64,000 nucleotides of DNA from Bacillus massiliglaciei (GTDB lineage: Bacteria > Bacillota > Bacilli > Bacillales > DSM-1321): assembly GCF_900098925.1 (NCBI RefSeq), contig NZ_LT622342.1, forward strand, positions 1 through 64,000, given 5' to 3'. This document shows, piece after piece, positions 56,768 to 64,000 of this stretch; positions within the stretch are counted from its first letter, which is position 1; every line of letters begins with the position of its first letter. The notes under the pieces were generated by a model. It did no database searches. It was not told where the DNA came from and worked only from the letters and a program-made list of their open reading frames with translations. The position numbers and the translations under genes were made by a program.

Positions 56768-58180
56768 ATGAAGAAAATAACAATGATGGACAATTTGACT
56801 CTTTTTATTAACAAAAGAGAATATAAAATTGAACTTGATGAGAAATTCACAAAGGTTACAAGTTTAGACGAAATTGAAGACCTGGAGCAGACGCTGACAG
56901 GTTTTTTTGATGTCGAAAGCATTAGCAGACAAAATAATAAAATATATCTGGTATATGATATTCCAGATGGCTATGAGTCTTTAGAAAAGGCTAAGCTTTT
57001 TGTTCCAGTAATCAAACTGCAGCTAATTAAGAATCTGTTAGATATTGATCCCCTATTAGAATCAAATGAGATGACGTATTTGGATCCAACTAATATCTTT
57101 TTTAAGAATTTTAATGATATTAAAGTACTTTATCGTTCAAACGGTCATCTTCCTTATCATAGAGATTTGAGTGCATTGGATCAATATAAGCTATTTGTAT
57201 TAGGCTTCTTTAGTAATAAATACTCGTATAAAAGATTTTTAGTGAACAAAGATACATTGTTAAGAAAAGAAAATAATGAGTTTATGTTCGCTGTAAATGC
57301 TGCTACATCATTTGCAGGATTGAAAAATTTAGTAAATGAAGAATTAGAGAAAGAACAATCCAGGTTTTATGAAAAAGTGCAATTTCAAGAATCAAGCCGT
57401 AAAAAAGGATTTAAAAGGAAAATATATTCGAGCGTGGCAGGTGTTTTGTTACTGATCTTAATCTTTGCTGGGGGAGTAAAGCAAATAGAAAAAAATGTTA
57501 GAGCAGATTTTAAAGATGAATTAGCTGCAGCTAAGGCTGAAAATGAATTAACACTGGCCGTATCTAGTGGAGATACAAAAGATGCCGTGAAACTCATGGA
57601 AGATAAAGGTGAAACGCCTGAAGTTATTGCAAACATGCTTGTTAAAGCAGGAAAATATGATGAAGCTATTAAGTACGATAAATCAATAGAAAATAAGGTA
57701 GTCTCCCATCTTTATAAAATCGGCCAAAGAGATAAAATCTTAGAGCTGAAATCAAATTCAACTTTCCTGAAATTTGAAAAGGAAATAGTTGATTTTGATC
57801 CGGATAATTTAGCAGATAAGATGTCGCTAATTGAAGATAAAGATACGCTTAGGAGGTTAGCACTTGCCTTTATGGAGCATGACAATTTTGAGGTGGCTAA
57901 AGAGGTATTAGAAAGGTTAAAGTCCGATAGCTCCGGAGCCTTTGAACTTTCTAAAAAAGAAGAGTCAGAGATAGATGAATATATGAATAAAGCAAACCTT
58001 GAAATTAAAGTCAAAAATCTAAATGAGCAGCTTGCTATTTTAAAACAAACTGACTCATTACTTGAAGAAGAAGAAGAGACACTAAAAAGAGAGGAAGAGA
58101 TCAAAAAATTAGAAGATGAGCTTGTAAGTTTGCAAAAAAAGCTTATCAAAGTAGATGAAAAAATAGGGATGGATGTTTAA
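56768..58180 (+). CDS. EssB/YukC-like membrane protein
   Basis: The 470 residues have a cytoplasmic N-terminal domain that resembles the kinase-like fold of EssB/YukC (NDIKVLYRSNGHLPYHR, then EQYK-like LDQYKLFVLGFFSNKYSY). One membrane helix (about 219-237) follows, then an external, all-helical part ending in a charged coiled coil. EssB is a core part of type VII secretion; such proteins also occur in some Gram-positive conjugation operons. It overlaps the next gene by 1 bp (TAATG). Confidence 0.7.
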   Translation: MKKITMMDNLTLFINKREYKIELDEKFTKVTSLDEIEDLEQTLTGFFDVESISRQNNKIYLVYDIPDGYESLEKAKLFVPVIKLQLIKNLLDIDPLLESNEMTYLDPTNIFFKNFNDIKVLYRSNGHLPYHRDLSALDQYKLFVLGFFSNKYSYKRFLVNKDTLLRKENNEFMFAVNAATSFAGLKNLVNEELEKEQSRFYEKVQFQESSRKKGFKRKIYSSVAGVLLLILIFAGGVKQIEKNVRADFKDELAAAKAENELTLAVSSGDTKDAVKLMEDKGETPEVIANMLVKAGKYDEAIKYDKSIENKVVSHLYKIGQRDKILELKSNSTFLKFEKEIVDFDPDNLADKMSLIEDKDTLRRLALAFMEHDNFEVAKEVLERLKSDSSGAFELSKKEESEIDEYMNKANLEIKVKNLNEQLAILKQTDSLLEEEEETLKREEEIKKLEDELVSLQKKLIKVDEKIGMDV

Positions 58181-59244
58181 TGGAACCTGTAACAACTGTT
58201 AAAGTCGCCTTAACAGTAGCACAACAGGCAAAAAAACATTGGAAAAAGATAGTGCTGATTGCGCTATCTATTTTTATGTTATTGATTTTTGGTGTCATGG
58301 CATTACTGAGCAGTAGTTCTGGGAGTTCAGGAACAGCTAATGTAAATGAGGCGGTCATGGCGCTTAAACCGGCTGTGATTGAATACGCTGGTAAATATGA
58401 AATTCCGGAATATGTAGATGTAATACTTGCTATTATAATGATCGAAACCGGAGGGAAAGGGCCTGATGTTATGCAAAGCTCTGAATCATTAGGATTACCT
58501 CCGAATTCTATATCAGATCCCCTTGTATCAATCGATGCAGGGGTTAAACATCTTGCGGAAGTTATTAAAGATGCTCGATCCAGTGGATTGGACTTTTGGA
58601 CGCCGGTTCAAAGCTATAATTTTGGTACTGCGTTTAATGGTTTCATTAAGAAAAATGGAAAACAATATACCTTTGATTTAGCCAGTAATTATGCAAAGGA
58701 TATGGCAAATGGCAAAAAGGTCAAGTATTCAAACCCGGTTGCCAAATCTAATGGTAATTTTCGTTATTCTTACGGAAACATGTATTATGTAATGCTTGTT
58801 CAATCATATCTTTCTCCTGCAGCTGGTGGAGATATAGGTAATGCCGATGCTTCTGCGTTGGGTCCAGAAGCTTATCAAGCTTTAATGGCGGAAGTACTGA
58901 AATACAATGGTTGGACATATGTGTGGGGCGGTTCAAGCCCAAATACAGGATTTGATTGTAGTGGGCTAATGCAATATTCTTTTCGACAGCTTGGATATGA
59001 TTTACCAAGAACCGCAGCAGAACAGGAGAAACATTCAATTCCGGTAGCTGAACCGCAGCCAGGTGATTTAGTTTTCTTTAAAGGAACTAATTCGAGTAGA
59101 GGAGCATCCGCGATAACTCATGTAGGGATATATGTTGATGATCAAAGATTTTATGCTGCTAATAGCAGTGGAGTAGGCTATGCAAAATGGAATTCAGGAT
59201 ACTGGGGAAAACATTTTGCTGGATTTGGGAGAGTTGTTAAGTAA
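58180..59244 (+). CDS. CwlT-like bifunctional peptidoglycan hydrolase (VirB1-type)
   Basis: The 354 residues begin with a membrane anchor (about 27-48). A lysozyme/transglycosylase-like domain follows (ILAIIMIETGGKG with the catalytic Glu, about 83-95), then a C-terminal NlpC/P60 domain. The Cys is in TGFDCSGLMQYS, the His in ITHVGIYVDD. This matches CwlT of ICEBs1, which opens the wall for the conjugation channel. It is coupled to the preceding gene. Confidence 0.92.
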   Translation: MEPVTTVKVALTVAQQAKKHWKKIVLIALSIFMLLIFGVMALLSSSSGSSGTANVNEAVMALKPAVIEYAGKYEIPEYVDVILAIIMIETGGKGPDVMQSSESLGLPPNSISDPLVSIDAGVKHLAEVIKDARSSGLDFWTPVQSYNFGTAFNGFIKKNGKQYTFDLASNYAKDMANGKKVKYSNPVAKSNGNFRYSYGNMYYVMLVQSYLSPAAGGDIGNADASALGPEAYQALMAEVLKYNGWTYVWGGSSPNTGFDCSGLMQYSFRQLGYDLPRTAAEQEKHSIPVAEPQPGDLVFFKGTNSSRGASAITHVGIYVDDQRFYAANSSGVGYAKWNSGYWGKHFAGFGRVVK

Positions 59245-59292
59245 AGATGGTCTTCTGCCGTAAGACAAACGAAAGGAGGTGATATTAAAAAG

Positions 59293-59520
59293 ATGAAAAA
59301 ATTTGTTGTTGAATTATCAATTACTCAAACGTTTACGGCTCAAGTAGTCGTTGAAGGAGACTTTAAAGATAAGAAAGATCCTGCTATTGATGCAACAGCT
59401 AAACTTGCAGCAGATAATATGGATCACGACAATTGGGGATATGAAGAAACGGAATTCGAAATTTTAAATGTAACACCTGTACTAGACAATCTTTCGGCAT
59501 TACATCACAAAGTATCGTAG
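59293..59520 (+). CDS. Small hypothetical protein (75 aa)
   Basis: It starts MKKFVVELSITQTFTAQVVV behind AAAGGAGGTG (spacing somewhat long). The pattern is a small beta-alpha-beta domain. No signal peptide. It lies between the wall hydrolase and the WxL genes; family unknown. Confidence 0.55.
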   Translation: MKKFVVELSITQTFTAQVVVEGDFKDKKDPAIDATAKLAADNMDHDNWGYEETEFEILNVTPVLDNLSALHHKVS

Positions 59521-59645
59521 CTTTGATGAACAGTTCGAGAATATAGCGACATAACAAAAACAAAGGGTAATTCCATCAGATAATCCGAATACCCAAATTA
59601 TATTATTGTTTGCAGATTAATTTATTCAAGAAAAAGGAGACCATT

Positions 59646-60224
59646 ATGAAAAAAGGATTTTTTACATTATGTTTCATAGGAGTGCTAAGTTTTTCTTTTG
59701 AGACTGGTGCATTTGCTGCGACAGAAACTAGCAAAGAAAACGGAGTAGACTTACAAATCGAGGGTGGAGAATTTTCTTTGAATACAACAGATATTCATTC
59801 ATTCGGGAATGTAACATTAGAGGATCAACCAGAGATATATCATACATCCTTTGACGATAAATTTACTGTTAAAGATATACGAGGCACCCAGGCCGGTTGG
59901 AGAATAGATGTTTCTGCTACGCCATTTACTGATGGAACAAATACTTTACCTAGAGGGTCATTAAGCATAGCGCCGTTAACAAGTATTGAAAGGGTTGGCA
60001 TAGGACAAGGTGCGATTCCTGAGAAAACAGCGACAGCCAATAGAATCATCGATGATGGCACAGTAACTATAGCAAAAGCTGATATAGGCAGTGGGATGGG
60101 GGTTTTTGACTTAAAATTCCCTAACAATGCTCTTTCGGTTGTGGTTGATCCAACAACGGCAAAAATAGAAGAGAATGGCCAATATCAGTCAACATTAACT
60201 TGGGATTTAGTTCAAGCTCCATAA
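59646..60224 (+). CDS. WxL-domain surface protein
   Basis: The 192 residues have a signal peptide (about 1-24) and then one WxL domain: FGNVTLEDQP, GWRIDVSATPF, and the second WxL motif STLTWDLVQAP at the C-terminus. WxL domains bind peptidoglycan without a covalent link. GGAGACC precedes the ATG. It resembles the C-terminal domain of the following 612-residue protein, so the two are paralogues in one cluster with a WxL-interacting protein. Confidence 0.9.
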   Translation: MKKGFFTLCFIGVLSFSFETGAFAATETSKENGVDLQIEGGEFSLNTTDIHSFGNVTLEDQPEIYHTSFDDKFTVKDIRGTQAGWRIDVSATPFTDGTNTLPRGSLSIAPLTSIERVGIGQGAIPEKTATANRIIDDGTVTIAKADIGSGMGVFDLKFPNNALSVVVDPTTAKIEENGQYQSTLTWDLVQAP

Positions 60225-60232
60225 CTTACAAG

Positions 60233-60263
60233 AAAGGGGATAGGCTTTCACTATTCCCTTTTT
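60233..60263 (+). terminator. Terminator between WxL genes
   Basis: AAAGGGGATAG (60233-60243) pairs with CTATTCCCTTT (60251-60261), followed by T. Confidence 0.75.
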
Positions 60264-60350
60264 GTTATGTTGTTTTTCTATATCCTGAAATATTGAAATG
60301 GCAATTTTAGATATAGAAAAGCCTCAAAACAATAAAAGGAGAAGGTTTGA

Positions 60351-62189
60351 GTGAAAAAAATAATTATTAGTTTAACAGCAGCCTTTTTAATGATCCCAAT
60401 AATACAAAATACTCAGGAAGTTGAAGCAAGTACTAAAGAGGAGCAAATACCCTCACTAAAAGTTTATCAAGATGACAATCATACTAAAATGGAATGGGCC
60501 ATTGAAATGTTAGATGAGGATGTATTATATCAAACCGGTTTCGAAGCAAATGATGAATTACCCCGATTGACATATAATGCTTCAGGAAATAGACAGTATG
60601 GGGGTCAATCCTTTACATCTGAAGAAAAATTTTCTGGTAATCAATCTTTAAAAGTAGTGGATTCATCATCTAACGGTAATTACCGGGAAACAGACCTGAA
60701 TGGAAAAGAGACATTTTTACCTTATTCAGCTGCAATTTTTACAAATAGAAAATATATGGAAAATGGGACAGATTTATCGGTAAGTTTTCGTGCTAAAACT
60801 AACGGAGCTGGAAGCATTAATATTTATGGGAGTGGGGGATATGCCGATTACGGACAACAATTAAATATAACTTTTCTTGAAAATGTTTCTAAAGGAGATC
60901 TCACCGCTAAGGTTAGTAACCCGGAATTTTTCCAGAACTATATTAATAGAGGAATAAAATATTACTTGGCAACCGAGAAAGGTAAATATTCAGCTTATCG
61001 ACATGTGACAAGTGTAGATATGGAAACTTCGACAATCACTCTTAATGCTTCTTTTCTTGGCGACTTTGCAAAAGGAGATAGAGTGTTAAAACATAATTAT
61101 AGATCTCCTGTTTCCTTCAATAATAGAGCAGTTTCAAAAAATGATGGTTGGTCATTATTTAATGTAAATACAAAAGTGATTGATTATGAAGATTATAATA
61201 CATTAATCAATGGATTTGAATTATGGATAAGGACGACAACAAATGACACTGTTTATATAGATGATTTGAAGTTGGGGTATGCGACAAAGTCTCAACTCTT
61301 TCGAGGAGACAAAAAGATATATGAAGGGTATTTATCTGACTTTACAGATTCTGAGGCTGTAGATAAAACCAAACCTGATAAAGTTGGGAATTATTCTATT
61401 CAGAAGGAAAATGACAAATTTTATATTTCAATAAAACCAGTAGAAGATCGGGGTTCAGAATATAAATATTCGGTAGGGGCCGTTGCCCATGATGGAAGTT
61501 TATATAAATCGGCCATTGAAACGGTAGAAATAACCAGTGGAGTTAAAGGGTATTCGTTTGTGTTTGATAATAATCCTAATACGAATCCAGGAACCAATAT
61601 TAATACCACTGGAAAAATTGAAGTACCTATAAATACAAATGCAAATTCTTATTTGCATATTAAATCCATTGATAATGCAGGAAATGCTTCTGATACTATG
61701 CATATTTCTATGAAAGATATAGTGAAAAAAAAGCTCGAAGTAATGGTCCCTGAAATTAAGTCTCTCGGCTCAATCGAATTACAGGATCAGCCAAAAACAT
61801 ATAAAACGTCATTTAATTCAAACTTCCATATTCAGAATTTCTATCCAGGATCAGATGAAGGCTGGCGTCTTAGTGTTTCTGCTAGCCACTTAAAATTACT
61901 TGGAGAATCATACACGCTGCCGCAAGGATCTATCAGTCTTGAGCCACTTTCATCTATAAAAAGAATAAGTGAAGCCGGGGGTGGTAATGCTCCAACAAAT
62001 GTAATGACACAAAAATCGATTATTGATAATGGGGCAGTCACTGTTTTAAGTGCATTAAGTGGGGATGGGATTGGAGAATATGAATTTGGATTCCCTGAAA
62101 ATGCTTTGAGTATTGTTATCGATCCAACAACAGCAAAGGTAGGGGAGTATCAATCAACATTAACATGGGATCTAATATCTGCCCCATAA
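60351..62189 (+). CDS. Large WxL-domain surface protein
   Basis: The start is GTG behind AAAAGGAGAAGG. The 612 residues have a signal peptide (to about residue 27), a large N-terminal beta region (about 50-320, jelly-roll-like with a carbohydrate-module look), an Ig-like part with PNTNPGTNINTTG, and a C-terminal WxL domain (SIELQDQPKTYKTSF…EGWRLSVSAS…STLTWDLISAP). It is probably wall-bound and may bind another cell or a sugar. Confidence 0.88.
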   Translation: MKKIIISLTAAFLMIPIIQNTQEVEASTKEEQIPSLKVYQDDNHTKMEWAIEMLDEDVLYQTGFEANDELPRLTYNASGNRQYGGQSFTSEEKFSGNQSLKVVDSSSNGNYRETDLNGKETFLPYSAAIFTNRKYMENGTDLSVSFRAKTNGAGSINIYGSGGYADYGQQLNITFLENVSKGDLTAKVSNPEFFQNYINRGIKYYLATEKGKYSAYRHVTSVDMETSTITLNASFLGDFAKGDRVLKHNYRSPVSFNNRAVSKNDGWSLFNVNTKVIDYEDYNTLINGFELWIRTTTNDTVYIDDLKLGYATKSQLFRGDKKIYEGYLSDFTDSEAVDKTKPDKVGNYSIQKENDKFYISIKPVEDRGSEYKYSVGAVAHDGSLYKSAIETVEITSGVKGYSFVFDNNPNTNPGTNINTTGKIEVPINTNANSYLHIKSIDNAGNASDTMHISMKDIVKKKLEVMVPEIKSLGSIELQDQPKTYKTSFNSNFHIQNFYPGSDEGWRLSVSASHLKLLGESYTLPQGSISLEPLSSIKRISEAGGGNAPTNVMTQKSIIDNGAVTVLSALSGDGIGEYEFGFPENALSIVIDPTTAKVGEYQSTLTWDLISAP

Positions 62190-62213
62190 TAGAAAGGAAT
62201 TGAGTGGAATAAA

Positions 62214-63296
62214 ATGAAAAAATTCTTGTTAAGCTTTATTGCTGTTGCATTTCTAACCATCGGATTATCACTACCCTCATTAGCAAGTGCTAGTACAGGG
62301 GAAATTCCTTATTCAGTAAAACCGATTCTGCCTAAGAATCAAGATGAAGGAATTACGAGATATATATCTATATCGCCAGACTCCAATACCTTACAACAGG
62401 AATTGGAGTTTTTAATTACCAATAAATCGGATAAGGAATTGACTTTAGAAGTTGAAAAATTAAATGCATATACTTCCGCGAACGGAGGTATTCAATATTC
62501 TGCTAAAAAAACAGAGAATAATTTGATTATTGATAAAAAGTTTGAGATGCAGCAGTATCTTCAGGCTCCGGATAAAGTAATTCTTAAAGGAGGCGAAAGC
62601 AAAGCTATTAAGTTAACAATCGATATTCCTAATATAGAAGGGACCATTTTGGGAGGGATTGCATTTAAGGGAATTGAAGGGACAGAGAAAAAGACAAATA
62701 GTGGAATATCCTTAGAAATTAAAAACAAAGTAAATACAGTATATGGGGTAGTGATAAACTTCCCTACTGATAAAAAGCCAGCTTTTGATTTCGGACAGGC
62801 ATATCTAGATATGATGCCAAGCTATTATGTTATGAGATTACCTATTACTTTAAATAGTCCAGTACTGGTGAAAGATATTTCTCTTGAATATGAAGTGGAT
62901 TTAAAAGGGAAGAAGTTATTTTCTTCAAAGGGGAAATTAGACTATGCACCCATGACAATGACCAATTTTGCTGTACCTTTTGAACATGATGAAATTGTAA
63001 AAAACAAGCCCTATACACTGAAAGGGAAAATATCCTACTTGGATCAAAACGGAGACAGACAAGTTCAGGAATTTAAAAAAGAAATTAGGTATAAAGAAAA
63101 AAATGAAGATAGTCATTCACTGATTACGAATTTGAAAAGACCAATTGTAAAGAATGGACCTGTTTATTGGTTGATTCCTTTGGCCCTTCTTCCTTTAATA
63201 ATCTTTTTTGTTTTTCATATTTACCGTAGAAAAAAGAAAAGTAAGGACACAGATAACGTGAAAGAAATGGATCCAAAAAGGGAGGGAATATCTTGA
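62214..63296 (+). CDS. WxL-interacting protein (DUF916 + DUF3324)
   Basis: The 360 residues have a signal peptide (to about 27), a DUF916 domain (IPYSVKPILPKNQ; ITRYISISPDS; about 30-150) and a DUF3324 domain (about 160-290). A membrane helix (about 318-338) and a basic cytoplasmic end (RRKKKSK) follow. Such proteins anchor WxL proteins to the surface and are always found in WxL clusters. Confidence 0.92.
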   Translation: MKKFLLSFIAVAFLTIGLSLPSLASASTGEIPYSVKPILPKNQDEGITRYISISPDSNTLQQELEFLITNKSDKELTLEVEKLNAYTSANGGIQYSAKKTENNLIIDKKFEMQQYLQAPDKVILKGGESKAIKLTIDIPNIEGTILGGIAFKGIEGTEKKTNSGISLEIKNKVNTVYGVVINFPTDKKPAFDFGQAYLDMMPSYYVMRLPITLNSPVLVKDISLEYEVDLKGKKLFSSKGKLDYAPMTMTNFAVPFEHDEIVKNKPYTLKGKISYLDQNGDRQVQEFKKEIRYKEKNEDSHSLITNLKRPIVKNGPVYWLIPLALLPLIIFFVFHIYRRKKKSKDTDNVKEMDPKREGIS

Positions 63297-63877
63297 ATCC
63301 AAAAATAATCATTACTGTAACTGCTTTGCTTGTTATTTCATTATTCGCGAATATTGCATTAGGTTTTAATCTGAGCAATGAGAATAGTAAAAATGAAAAA
63401 ATGACTGTAGCTAATAAAGAATTAAAAGAAAAGATTAAGGGCTTAGAACAAGGTTTAGATGAGGCAGAAGGGATTATAACAGATGAACAGCTGGCCGGAA
63501 ATGAGGAGGCGAAAAACCTTGTTGAAAAATTCTTCAAGTATCAATATGACTACAACTCAGATACATACAAGGAAAGGTTTGAAAAAATTAAACCTTTAGT
63601 CAATAAAGAAGTGTACGGCCAATTAACAACTGCCGGCATTTCGGATATCCCGAATGTACGGTTTGAAAATAAAATTCAAAAGCTGAAAATTTATTTAACA
63701 GCTGATAATAAAGAATTATCGGGACTTGTTTTATTAGATTCTGTTTATAAATTTGAAGGGGTAGAGAGTCCGGAAACAACCCAAATATTTCAAGTAAAGA
63801 TTGAGGAAAAAAAAGGACAAAAGCAAATCGTTTCCTTAGAAACTTTGGGAACTTTTGCTTCAATGTCGGAAAGCTGA
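63293..63877 (+). CDS. VirB8/TcpC-like candidate
   Basis: The TTG start overlaps the preceding stop by 4 bp, behind GGGAGGG. The 194 residues have one N-terminal membrane helix, a coiled stretch, then a soluble domain (NLVEKFFKYQYDYNSDTYKERFEKI…) whose pattern resembles the NTF2-like fold of VirB8/TcpC proteins. The type IV channel would need such a subunit and no other candidate is seen in the window. Medium confidence. Confidence 0.55.
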   Translation: MNPKIIITVTALLVISLFANIALGFNLSNENSKNEKMTVANKELKEKIKGLEQGLDEAEGIITDEQLAGNEEAKNLVEKFFKYQYDYNSDTYKERFEKIKPLVNKEVYGQLTTAGISDIPNVRFENKIQKLKIYLTADNKELSGLVLLDSVYKFEGVESPETTQIFQVKIEEKKGQKQIVSLETLGTFASMSES

Positions 63878-63886
63878 GGAGATCTT

Positions 63887-64000
63887 ATGAAATTTAAAAT
63901 TACTGTTTTTTCTATACTTGCTGTTTTCCTATTTTATTTTTCATTATTTATTGCTGGATTTATTCCTTTTGTGGCTGAATATAAAACGGAATTTAGTCCA
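63887..64000 (+). CDS. N-terminus of a membrane protein (partial, runs off the window)
   Basis: The ATG at 63887 follows GAGGAGATC. The 38 visible residues contain one membrane helix or signal (VFSILAVFLFYFSLFIAGF). It continues the operon. The rest is outside the window. Confidence 0.7.
   Translation, partial: MKFKITVFSILAVFLFYFSLFIAGFIPFVAEYKTEFSP

Overview
The window is low-GC DNA with strong AAGGAGG-type ribosome binding sites, frequent TTG/GTG starts and gene families typical of Bacillaceae (HxlR/HxlAB, the short 6-phosphogluconate dehydrogenase, a Bacillus-type GC-rich intergenic repeat). It reads as part of a large conjugative or mobilizable plasmid of a Bacillus-like host: it holds a replication initiator, two partition modules, a MOBQ-type relaxase with an oriT, and a long conjugation/surface operon that runs off the right edge. 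No rRNA, tRNA or other chromosomal core genes were seen. The species cannot be named from the sequence alone.

Layout. 1-9.5 kb: a 3' fragment of topB, a membrane-anchored Mrr-like nuclease, and a mainly leftward block of plasmid accessory genes (DUF3102, PcfJ, PcfK/AcrIIA9-like, RadC-like, DUF3850, many small unknowns). Three of its transcription units share a nearly identical promoter. 9.8-11.3 kb: a serine resolvase, terminators and a small membrane protein. 11,335-26,297: a complete Tn3-family transposon of 14,963 bp with 42-bp inverted ends (39/42 identical) and a perfect 5-bp target duplication (ATAGA). 26.3-28 kb: hairpin-bearing direct repeats, followed by a tyrosine recombinase. 28-35.1 kb: unknown plasmid genes, an ArdC-like protein with a calcium-repeat tail, a MobA/MobL relaxase, oriT and accessory genes. 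35.4-43.4 kb: a Fic toxin/antitoxin pair, an actin-like ParM module, a ParA module flanked by repeats, a rep gene with an attenuator-like leader and downstream iterons, and three small XRE regulators. 43.5-43.9 kb: a tandem-hairpin region that looks like a structured RNA. 44-64 kb: one long rightward block with a thioester-type adhesin, Tad/VirB11-like ATPase, TadB/TadC-like membrane proteins, small pilins, VirB2/VirB3/VirB4-like proteins, an EssB/YukC-like protein, a CwlT-like wall hydrolase, two WxL proteins, a WxL-interacting protein and a VirB8-like candidate.

Main biological reading. The transposon carries hxlA, hxlB, pgi, zwf and gnd, with hxlR. Together these make nearly all of the dissimilatory (oxidative) ribulose-monophosphate cycle: formaldehyde plus ribulose-5-phosphate gives hexulose-6-phosphate, then fructose-6-P, glucose-6-P and 6-phosphogluconate, and back to ribulose-5-phosphate with CO2 and two reduced nicotinamide nucleotides. 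Only the lactonase step lacks a gene here, and it can proceed spontaneously or from the chromosome. The hxlAB promoter and the promoter ahead of the zwf/gnd unit share a near-identical 14-bp box, exactly 20 bp of spacer and the same TATACT -10, so HxlR probably controls both arms. The element therefore looks like a transposable, formaldehyde-inducible detoxification cassette, with a truncated iron-type alcohol dehydrogenase gene as a fossil of a longer version.
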